From the NCBI GenBank assembly GCA_030838305.1, contig JAUTWY010000156.1, positions 1-5,062 on the forward strand: a stretch of DNA of 5,062 nucleotides, read 5' to 3'. The translations under genes and the position numbers were made by a program. The stretch comes from Acidobacteriaceae bacterium (lineage in GTDB: Bacteria; Acidobacteriota; Terriglobia; Terriglobales; Acidobacteriaceae). The notes below the pieces were generated by a model. It searched no databases and was not told where the DNA came from. It worked only from the letters and a program-made list of their open reading frames with translations. Each line of letters starts with the position of its first letter. Position 1 is the first letter of the stretch. Shown here piece by piece: positions 1 through 5,062 of the stretch.

Positions 1-770
1 TGATGAAACCATTTCATGCCGGCCACGCCGCGGAAGCGGGCGTGGTGTCTGCTGATTTCGCCGCCATTGGCTGGACTGCCGCGGAACAAATTCTTGAAGC
101 AGGGCGCGGCTTCTTTCACGCCTACGGAGGGACGTACGATCCCTCCGCGATCGTGGACAAGCTGGGAAATCCCTGGACTCTGCAGAACCCGGGCGTTTCC
201 ATCAAACCTTTCCCTTCGGGTTCGCTGACTCATCCCGGGATGACTGAGTTGCAGCGCCTGATTCGGGCCAATTCCATCAAGGCCGCCGATGTCGAGCGCG
301 TGGAAGTCGGCACCAATCACAACATGCCCAACGCTCTGATTCATCACCATCCCACGACTGGATTGCAGGCAAAGTTCAGCATGGAATTTTGTATGGCGAT
401 TCTCTTGCTGGACGGGAAAGCAGATCAGACAAAATACACGGACGCGGTGGTGAACCGCGATGACGTAAAGAAAATGGTCGGCCGGGTTCGCTTTTATGTC
501 GACCCCGAGGCGGAGAAAGCGGGCTTCGACAAGATGACCACCATCCTCAAGATCACGATGAAGGACGGCCGTGTCATCACCGGGCGCGCGGACTTTGGTA
601 AAGGAAGCCCGACTGATCCGATGAGCTACGATGAAGTTGGGGAGAAGTTTCACGGCTGCGCCGCGTTCGCCGAGTGGCCCACTGCCAAAGCGAAACAAGT
701 GGTCGAGATGGTGCGCAGGCTGGAAGACGTAGGTGATATACGCACTCTAACTGCCCTATGCAGTAGCTAG
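1..770 (+). CDS. MmgE/PrpD family protein, C-terminal part (5' end off the window)
   Basis: The reading frame is open from the left edge and ends in TAG at 768-770. About 256 codons are visible and the family is usually about 450 residues, so roughly 200 N-terminal residues are missing. The ATG at 3-5 is almost certainly internal, because it sits directly before the conserved family motif KPFHAGHAA (visible residues 2-10). Other family marks are KPFPSGSLTHPG (residues 68-79), the substrate-side loop HHHPTTGLQAKFSMEF (114-129) followed by a hydrophobic helix ending LLLDG, and a C-terminal LEDVGDIRTL. MmgE/PrpD proteins include 2-methylcitrate dehydratase, cis-aconitate decarboxylase and iminodisuccinate epimerase, all cytosolic enzymes acting on polycarboxylates. 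By recalled alignment, K2 and K68 match two active-site lysines of cis-aconitate decarboxylase, while a glycine (G73) takes the place of one active-site histidine, so that exact activity is not expected. The substrate is unknown. It lies upstream of a tartrate/D-malate-type dehydrogenase on the same strand, which suggests a shared pathway. Family call firm, reaction open. Confidence 0.92.
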   Translation, partial: MKPFHAGHAAEAGVVSADFAAIGWTAAEQILEAGRGFFHAYGGTYDPSAIVDKLGNPWTLQNPGVSIKPFPSGSLTHPGMTELQRLIRANSIKAADVERVEVGTNHNMPNALIHHHPTTGLQAKFSMEFCMAILLLDGKADQTKYTDAVVNRDDVKKMVGRVRFYVDPEAEKAGFDKMTTILKITMKDGRVITGRADFGKGSPTDPMSYDEVGEKFHGCAAFAEWPTAKAKQVVEMVRRLEDVGDIRTLTALCSS

Positions 771-793
771 CAATTGCTTGATCAATGCTTTGA

Positions 794-856
794 AAGGGCA
801 CGGCTTCAGCCGTGCCGCTGCAGCCAGGCAAGATTCGGGCTTTAGCTCCCGAGGGG
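794..856 (+). repeat. REP-like intergenic element with two hairpins
   Basis: The gap between the MmgE/PrpD gene and the dehydrogenase carries two adjacent inverted repeats. The first, 797-816, is a perfect palindrome with an 8-bp stem, GGCACGGC / GCCGTGCC, around the loop TTCA. The second, 835-852, has stem TCGGG / CCCGA around CTTTAGCT. Two GC-rich hairpins joined by a short linker, with no T-run afterwards, look like a REP/BIME-type interspersed repeat and not an intrinsic terminator. Read in the dehydrogenase frame it gives KGHGFSRAAAARQDSGFSS; I recall 'GHGFSRA' peptides as frequent spurious N-termini in acidobacterial genomes. Copy number cannot be judged here, since only one copy lies in the window. 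It may affect mRNA stability or partial read-through between the flanking genes. Confidence 0.65.
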
Positions 857-885
857 TCGAGACACCACAACAATTAAAAACCAAC

Positions 886-890
886 GGAGG
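886..890 (+). promoter_or_regulatory. Shine-Dalgarno site that sets the dehydrogenase start
   Basis: GGAGG lies 4 nt upstream of the TTG at 895. It supports this TTG, not the in-frame TTG at 778, as the true start. The 4-nt spacer is slightly short but workable. Confidence 0.75.
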
Positions 891-894
891 CACA

Positions 895-1956
895 TTGAAG
901 AACTACCGGATTGCGGTAATTGAAGGCGATGGCATTGGAAAAGAAGTGGTGGCCGAGGGCATTCGCGTACTTGAGGCCGCCGGCCGTCGCTTTGGCTTGT
1001 CCTTTTCCTGGCAGCACTTTGATTGGAGTTGTGAGCGGTACGCCAAGACCGGCCGCATGATGCCGGAGGACGGAATCGATCAACTGCGTCCCTTTGATGC
1101 TATTTACCTGGGCGCGGTCGGCTATCCGGGAGTGCCCGACCATATTTCGCTCTGGGGTCTGCTGATTCCCATTCGCCGGCAATTCCAACAGTACGTTTGC
1201 CTTCGCCCCGCGCGTTTGCTGGAAGGCATCACGAGTCCGCTGAGTGGGCGCAAAGCCGGAGACATCGACTTCGTCATCGTCCGGGAAAACAATGAAGGGG
1301 AATACTCCGAAGTTGGCGGACGCGTGAACCGGGGTACCGAACTGGACATGGCGATCCAGCAGAGCATCTTCACCCGCAGGGGCTGCGACCGCATCATCAC
1401 TTATGCCTTCGAACTGGCTCGCACCCGCAAGAAGCACGTCACGTCGGCCACAAAGTCCAATGGGATCGTTTACTCCATGCCCTTCTGGGACGAACGCTTT
1501 GCGGCGATTTCGAAAAAGTATCCTGACGTAAAGACCGACCAATACCACATTGACATCATGACCGCGCATCTCGTGGCGCATCCTGACTGGTTTGATGTGG
1601 TCGTGGGGTCGAATCTTTTCGGCGACATTCTTTCCGATCTGGGCGCGGCGGTTGTGGGATCGATGGGGCTTGCGCCTTCTGTCAATCTGAATCCTGAAAA
1701 GGAATATCCTTCGACCTTCGAGCCGGTGCACGGCTCCGCGCCCGACATTGCGGGGAAGGGAATTGCGAATCCGGTGGCTCAAATCTGGTCAGGCGCGATG
1801 ATGCTGGAACATTTGGGAGAGAAACCGGCGGCTCAGGCGGTCGAGCAGGCCATCTTCAACGTACTGGCGCAATCGAAGGTTCGAACTCGCGACATCGGCG
1901 GAAGTTCCAGCACAAAAGAAGTAGGAGAGGAGATCGCTGCACAAGTGTCGACGTAG
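895..1956 (+). CDS. Tartrate dehydrogenase / D-malate dehydrogenase (decarboxylating)
   Basis: This is a complete 353-aa cytosolic NAD-dependent beta-decarboxylating dehydrogenase of the isocitrate/isopropylmalate dehydrogenase superfamily, close in length to E. coli DmlA (about 361 aa). Such enzymes oxidise D-malate to pyruvate and CO2, and some also act on tartrate. Visible marks are the N-terminal RIAVIEGDGIG (residues 5-15), the subgroup-specific stretch VPDHISLWGLLIPIRR (80-95) that separates tartrate/D-malate enzymes from isopropylmalate and isocitrate enzymes, LRPARL (103-108), RENNEGEYS (130-138, catalytic Tyr137), SATKSNG (Lys187), HID (metal ligand Asp220), the family signature NLFGDILSDLG (240-250, metal ligands Asp244 and Asp248), and the NAD loop HGSAPDIAGKGIAN (279-292). 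The TTG start was chosen because GGAGG lies 4 nt upstream and the protein then begins exactly at the conserved strand; the in-frame extension to 778 only translates the REP-like repeat. Its gene follows the MmgE/PrpD gene by 124 nt and faces the minus-strand genes. Substrate choice among D-malate, tartrate and related acids is not settled, so no symbol is given. Confidence 0.93.
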   Translation: MKNYRIAVIEGDGIGKEVVAEGIRVLEAAGRRFGLSFSWQHFDWSCERYAKTGRMMPEDGIDQLRPFDAIYLGAVGYPGVPDHISLWGLLIPIRRQFQQYVCLRPARLLEGITSPLSGRKAGDIDFVIVRENNEGEYSEVGGRVNRGTELDMAIQQSIFTRRGCDRIITYAFELARTRKKHVTSATKSNGIVYSMPFWDERFAAISKKYPDVKTDQYHIDIMTAHLVAHPDWFDVVVGSNLFGDILSDLGAAVVGSMGLAPSVNLNPEKEYPSTFEPVHGSAPDIAGKGIANPVAQIWSGAMMLEHLGEKPAAQAVEQAIFNVLAQSKVRTRDIGGSSSTKEVGEEIAAQVST

Positions 1957-1998
1957 CGCAGCGTTCTGAACCCCTCCCTCTTCCGACGCATGCCCCCT

Positions 1999-3021
1999 CT
2001 ATTGGACGACTTCGTACACGCGCAACTCAGCCGTCTGCTTCTCGTGATGGGGAACCGCCAGGTAGTAACGGTGAAGCTCGGGAACCAGTACGCCAGTCTT
2101 CGCCCGGAACGAGGTTGCAACATGGCCGACGCGATCGTAGTGGTCGGCATCCTTCTCCTGGAAGACATCCAGGAATTCCGTGCCGGCGAAGTAGATTCGC
2201 TTGCTGCCGCTGTCGAAAGCCATGTCATCGACCATCGAAGCAGCCGGATAGCTGGTGATAATCTTGCCGGAGTCCGAATCCATGACCACCAATTTTCCGG
2301 GATCGCGAGTCCCCAGGAACAGGCGGTGTGAAGCTTCGTCGAAGGCCATGGACGTTGGTTTTTTCCCGCCCTCTGCAGTCGACCAGGTCTTCAGCAGGGT
2401 TTTGCTGTTCCGGTCATACACTTCCACCGAACTGTTGCCGCGGACATTCACGAACATTCGCGGCCCTGATTTCTCGAAGGCCACGCCTTCCACGTCGTTC
2501 GAGTCGATCTTGAACTCAGCTTCGGTTTTGCCGGTGGCCACGTCAATAGCGGTGATGTAGGCGTTGGGCAGCTTTGCGTCTTTGCCGCCGTTCACCACGT
2601 AAAACAATTTCGAAGACGCATCGTAAGCGCTGGCATCCGCGCCCTCGCGCACCTTGATGCTTCCCGCCGGCTTGTAGGAATCGGTGTCGTAGACCCTTAC
2701 CTCACCCAAGTCGCTATCGGCCACGAAGAGTTTCTTGAGATCAGCGCGATAAAGCATTGAGTGCGGCGCCTTGAGGTCGCTGATCGTGTGGATAAGTTTG
2801 TCGGTCTTCAGATCGAAGACCAGAACCTTCGAGTTTTCCTCTGCCGTGACGAACAAACGATTGCCTGCGGCATCAGGGGTGAGGTGATCAAAATCGCCAT
2901 CTTTGAGTTCGGGCAGGGGAGTTGCATGCAAGAGTTTGAGCGGAGCTTTATCCTGCGCTGCGGCGCCAATGGAAAAGACGAGAAGTACTGCCGGGAAAAG
3001 CGTTGCTTTCACAAAATTCAA
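1999..3021 (-). CDS. Secreted YncE-like beta-propeller protein
   Basis: A complete 340-aa protein ending in TAG. Residues 1-22 form a Sec signal peptide: Lys5, then the hydrophobic run LFPAVLLVFSIGAAA, with likely cleavage after AAA before Gln23, so the mature protein should be periplasmic or secreted. About seven repeats of roughly 40 residues follow, each with a pattern like 'hydrophobic-D...LFV...VFD': DHLTPDAAGNRLFVTAEENS (45-64), LYRADLKKLFVADSD (90-104), YDASSKLFYVVNGG (133-146), AFEKSGPRMFVNVRG (181-195), AFDEASHRLFLGTRD (226-240), AFDSGSKRIYFAG (268-280) and a diverged last blade to the C-terminus. This is a seven-bladed YncE/YVTN-like propeller. The start is TTG with GGAGG 5 nt upstream. 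It is the last gene of the presumed minus-strand operon, 67 nt after a second propeller gene. Related propellers can act as binding scaffolds or lactonases, but no catalytic motif is recognised here and the function is unknown. Confidence 0.88.
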   Translation of the reverse strand: MNFVKATLFPAVLLVFSIGAAAQDKAPLKLLHATPLPELKDGDFDHLTPDAAGNRLFVTAEENSKVLVFDLKTDKLIHTISDLKAPHSMLYRADLKKLFVADSDLGEVRVYDTDSYKPAGSIKVREGADASAYDASSKLFYVVNGGKDAKLPNAYITAIDVATGKTEAEFKIDSNDVEGVAFEKSGPRMFVNVRGNSSVEVYDRNSKTLLKTWSTAEGGKKPTSMAFDEASHRLFLGTRDPGKLVVMDSDSGKIITSYPAASMVDDMAFDSGSKRIYFAGTEFLDVFQEKDADHYDRVGHVATSFRAKTGVLVPELHRYYLAVPHHEKQTAELRVYEVVQ

Positions 3022-3026
3022 GTGAT

Positions 3027-3031
3027 CCTCC
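3027..3031 (-). promoter_or_regulatory. Shine-Dalgarno site for the TTG-started YncE-like gene
   Basis: GGAGG on the minus strand stands 5 nt before the TTG at 3021-3019. It decides the start, because there is no ATG at that position and the signal peptide begins right there. Confidence 0.75.
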
Positions 3032-3088
3032 AGTTTTTACGATCTCAGACAAACCTGAATCCGGGATGAACGGAACATTAAAAACAAT

Positions 3089-4123
3089 TCAGCGCAGTTT
3101 GCCGCGCATCGCGGGAGCAACTCCAATTGCCAGCCGTTTCGGCACTTTGCCCACTTTTACGCGTGTCACCTCTCGCCGTGTCTTGACGTCAATAATCGAA
3201 ACATCGTCAGTGTCGGTATTGCTGATGCATGCGTACTTGCCATCGGGGGTGAATACGATCCAGTTCGGTCCTTCCCCGGTGCTCACGTGTGCGACAACTT
3301 TCTCTTGCTTGACGTCGTAGATGTACATGGCATCATCCATCAAGCTCGAAACCCAGAGTTCGCGGCCATCCGGCGTGAGCGCCAGGCCGTGGGTTTTTGT
3401 GTCCTGGGTTTCGTACGCCAATTTGCGCAACGTGGCATGTTCGGAGGGTATTTCGACCCGTTCGACCGCCTTGTTTCCCGGGATATCGACGATTTCGAAC
3501 CCGTGCAATTCCGCCAACGCCACGTACATCGTTTTTCTGTCGGGAGAAATTACGTAAGGCCGCGGCCGGCCTCCGGTGGGAATGTGCGCAATGAAATCCA
3601 TCTTCTCTAGATCGATGAGGCCGACCTCGTGAGATTCCATCGAACTCACATACATGTAACGGTTGCTGCCGGTGTTTAGCGCATTGTGTGGTTCCTTGAT
3701 CGGCAGGTTTTTCGCGATTTTCTGCTGTTCCACGTCGATAATGTCGACGCTGGCGCCATCGCGGATGGGAACCGCCACATATTTTCCGTCCGGAGTGGAA
3801 GCGCACTGGTTGGGTTTCCCGGAAACTTTGACGGTCCCGATCGTCTGCTGGCTCGCCGTGTCGATGATCCTCAGCGTGTGGTCGCTCTCCACGGTGGCGA
3901 AGAGGCGCTTGCCGTCGGCCTGAACGCATACCCCGTGTACACGCTCACCGGCTTGAATATTCCCGGTTACCTTCCAGGAAGCGGTATCGATAACGGTGAT
4001 GTCGTCGCCCCGGCTGTTTCCGACGTAGAGCTTAAAGTTCTGGGGAGCGGAATGTTCCGCACCCAGAGCCAGAATGCAACTCAGAAATATTCCTGCGAAT
4101 ACGTATGACTTGGATGGCAACAT
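3089..4123 (-). CDS. Secreted YVTN-family beta-propeller protein
   Basis: A complete 344-aa protein, ATG start and TGA stop. The N-terminus (MLPSKSY, then FAGIFLSCILALG) is a Sec signal peptide with likely cleavage near residue 21 or 22; Cys16 lies inside the hydrophobic core but the lipobox is poor, so a lipoprotein is unlikely. The mature part consists of about seven YVTN-type blades. Clear examples are LYVGNSRGDDITVIDTASW (32-50), LFATVESDHTLRIIDTAS (74-91), VAVPIRDGASVDIIDVE (116-132), MYVSSMESHEVGLIDLE (157-173), MYVALAELHGFEIVDIPG (199-216), LWVSSLMDDAMYIYDVK (256-272) and CISNTDTDDVSIIDVK (299-314); several are followed by 'G..P..' and 'TPDGK' turns. The fifth blade carries an insertion near residues 221-245. 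Such domains occur in surface-layer proteins and in periplasmic propellers often found near redox enzymes. Here the gene sits 43 nt downstream of a transporter gene and 67 nt upstream of another propeller gene, so the three are probably co-transcribed. Exact role unknown. Confidence 0.9.
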   Translation of the reverse strand: MLPSKSYVFAGIFLSCILALGAEHSAPQNFKLYVGNSRGDDITVIDTASWKVTGNIQAGERVHGVCVQADGKRLFATVESDHTLRIIDTASQQTIGTVKVSGKPNQCASTPDGKYVAVPIRDGASVDIIDVEQQKIAKNLPIKEPHNALNTGSNRYMYVSSMESHEVGLIDLEKMDFIAHIPTGGRPRPYVISPDRKTMYVALAELHGFEIVDIPGNKAVERVEIPSEHATLRKLAYETQDTKTHGLALTPDGRELWVSSLMDDAMYIYDVKQEKVVAHVSTGEGPNWIVFTPDGKYACISNTDTDDVSIIDVKTRREVTRVKVGKVPKRLAIGVAPAMRGKLR

Positions 4124-4129
4124 AGAGTT

Positions 4130-4134
4130 CTCCC
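4130..4134 (-). promoter_or_regulatory. Shine-Dalgarno site of the YVTN propeller gene
   Basis: GGGAG on the minus strand, after a run of A, lies 6 nt before the ATG at 4123-4121. It supports that start and independent translation initiation within the presumed operon. Confidence 0.6.
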
Positions 4135-4166
4135 TTTTTTCTTGACTCGCTTCAAACCGCGTTGGC

Positions 4167-5062
4167 TTACCCGGCGGGTGTCCTTCTTCCCACCGCGAGC
4201 ATCAGACCCCCTGCCACAAACAAACTCGCGACCAGATACAGCAGGCCGGCGGAAAACGAATGCGTGCGGTGGGCGAGGTAGCCCATCACCATGGGTCCGA
4301 CAAATCCGCCCAAATTGCCCACCGCGTTGATTAAACCGATGGAGGCGGCCGCAGCCGATTCGCTCAGAAACAGAGTGGGCACCGCCCAGAACACGGGCTG
4401 AAAGCCATAAAACGAACCGCCTGCGATCACGAACAGTCCGATTGCGACCACCAGGTTGTCGCGGTAAAGCACGGCCAGCGCGAGCGCGACGCCGCACAAA
4501 AAAACGGGCACAGCCGCGTGCCAGCGCCGCTCTCGCGTGTGGTCAGAGTGCCAGCCGTTTACCTGCTGGGTGATAAATGCGGCAATGTAGGGGAGGGCCG
4601 CCAGCAGCGTCACTTTCAAGTCACTCTTGCCCGAGAGACGTTTCAAAATCGTAGGCAACCAGAAAGCAATTCCGTAGCTACCGGTCATGGCGCAGAAATA
4701 GCACGCGGTCAGAAGCAGCACGTCGCGATGCCGTAGCGCCTGCCACACGCTGTAGGAATGGCGTTGCTTCTTGGCTTCTTTCTCGCACTGTAACTCGGTG
4801 GTAATCCACAATTTTTCGTCGTCGGGCAGCCATTTGGCCAGGCGCGGCCAATCCGTCAAATACCAGAGCGTGATAATGCCCAACAGCACCGCCGGGACTC
4901 CTTCGATGATGAACAGCCAGCGCCAGCCTCGCATCCCGAGCCAGGAGAGCCCCAGCAACAATCCCGCCAGCGGAGAGCCGACCACATACGAAAGAGGATT
5001 CGCGGCGTAAAAAAAAGCGACGGCTTTTCCGCGATCCTGATAGCGAAACCAGTAAGTCAGAT
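4167..5062 (-). CDS. MFS transporter, anion:cation symporter (tartrate-permease-like) family, C-terminal part
   Basis: The frame is open from the right window edge (first full codon at 5060-5058) to TAA at 4169-4167, giving 297 visible residues. The family is about 430 aa, so about 130 N-terminal residues, covering roughly the first four membrane helices, are missing. A GTG at 4985-4983 is internal, because conserved sequence continues upstream of it (LTYWFRYQDRGKAVAFF). Visible hallmarks are the loop after TM4, WFRYQDRGKA (residues 4-13), TM5 with VGSPLAGLLLG (27-37), the ACS-type motif GWRWLFIIEGVPA (45-57) opening TM6, a charged central cytoplasmic loop (about 68-103), and TM7-TM12, including GFQPVFWAVPTLFLS in TM10 and INAVGNLGGFVGP in TM11. 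ACS proteins in the inner membrane import organic anions such as tartrate, glucarate/galactonate or hydroxyphenylacetate by cation symport. The nearby tartrate/D-malate-type dehydrogenase, though on the other strand, makes a hydroxydicarboxylate a sensible guess. It is the most upstream visible gene of the presumed transporter-propeller operon. Confidence 0.92.
   Translation of the reverse strand, partial: LTYWFRYQDRGKAVAFFYAANPLSYVVGSPLAGLLLGLSWLGMRGWRWLFIIEGVPAVLLGIITLWYLTDWPRLAKWLPDDEKLWITTELQCEKEAKKQRHSYSVWQALRHRDVLLLTACYFCAMTGSYGIAFWLPTILKRLSGKSDLKVTLLAALPYIAAFITQQVNGWHSDHTRERRWHAAVPVFLCGVALALAVLYRDNLVVAIGLFVIAGGSFYGFQPVFWAVPTLFLSESAAAASIGLINAVGNLGGFVGPMVMGYLAHRTHSFSAGLLYLVASLFVAGGLMLAVGRRTPAG

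Noticed and set aside
3..5. ATG as the start of the MmgE/PrpD protein
   Set aside because: The conserved KPFHAGHAA motif, normally in the middle of the family, follows directly, so the gene must begin to the left of the window.
874..1782. A 302-codon open frame on the minus strand, antisense to the dehydrogenase
   Set aside because: It lies almost wholly opposite a gene with clear family motifs, its product is basic and low in recognisable structure, and it resembles nothing I know. It is a codon-bias shadow.
1935..1963. Inverted repeat CGCTGC / GCAGCG at the end of the dehydrogenase as a terminator
   Set aside because: The 6-bp stem encloses a 17-nt loop, overlaps coding sequence and has no T-run, so it is likely chance.
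3022..3088. A promoter in the gap between the two propeller genes
   Set aside because: The gap is AT-richer than its surroundings, but I see no convincing paired -35 and -10 boxes; only the Shine-Dalgarno site is supported.
3333..3929. A 198-codon minus-strand frame inside the YVTN propeller gene
   Set aside because: It is a shifted frame of the propeller gene, its product is rich in Arg, His and Pro, and the propeller frame is intact across the region, so there is no frameshift to explain.
4081..4497. A 138-codon minus-strand frame spanning the end of the transporter and the start of the propeller gene
   Set aside because: It is an Arg/Gly-rich shifted frame overlapping two well-supported genes.
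4983..4985. GTG as the start of the MFS transporter
   Set aside because: The frame stays open to the window edge and the upstream codons encode conserved transporter sequence (WFRYQDRGKA), so this codon is internal.

Overview
The window is a compact, moderately GC-rich bacterial chromosome segment with five protein genes and no RNA genes, insertion sequences or CRISPR. Gene content and protein style suggest a soil or environmental Acidobacteriota-type organism: secreted YncE/YVTN beta-propellers, an ACS-type organic-anion transporter, and an intergenic REP-like hairpin that reads as 'KGHGFSRA' when translated, a peptide I associate with spurious N-termini in acidobacterial genomes. This placement is inference from recall, not from a search.

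Layout. Plus strand: the C-terminal ~256 codons of an MmgE/PrpD-family protein (1-770, 5' end off the window), a 124-nt gap holding the REP-like double hairpin (about 794-856), and a complete tartrate/D-malate dehydrogenase of the isocitrate/isopropylmalate dehydrogenase superfamily (895-1956, TTG start). Minus strand, convergent and separated by only 42 nt: a 340-aa secreted YncE-like propeller (3021-1999, TTG start), a 344-aa secreted YVTN propeller (4123-3089, ATG start), and the C-terminal two thirds of an MFS transporter of the anion:cation symporter family (5062-4167, 5' end off the window). In transcription order the minus-strand genes run transporter, YVTN propeller, YncE propeller with gaps of 43 and 67 nt, which looks like one operon whose promoter lies outside the window.

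How the genes may work together. The dehydrogenase (oxidation/decarboxylation of D-malate, tartrate or a related 2-hydroxy dicarboxylate), the MmgE/PrpD enzyme (a fold that dehydrates, decarboxylates or epimerises polycarboxylates) and the ACS transporter (a family that includes tartrate and other organic-anion permeases) fit an uptake and catabolism locus for a hydroxy-di/tricarboxylic acid. The two exported propellers would act outside the cytoplasmic membrane, with unknown roles. The substrate cannot be fixed from sequence, and the co-function of the two convergent gene groups is inference. Nothing here is clearly a new defence or mobile system. The most notable items are the transporter plus two-propeller arrangement, the putative acid-catabolism cluster and the REP-like element that obscures the dehydrogenase start.
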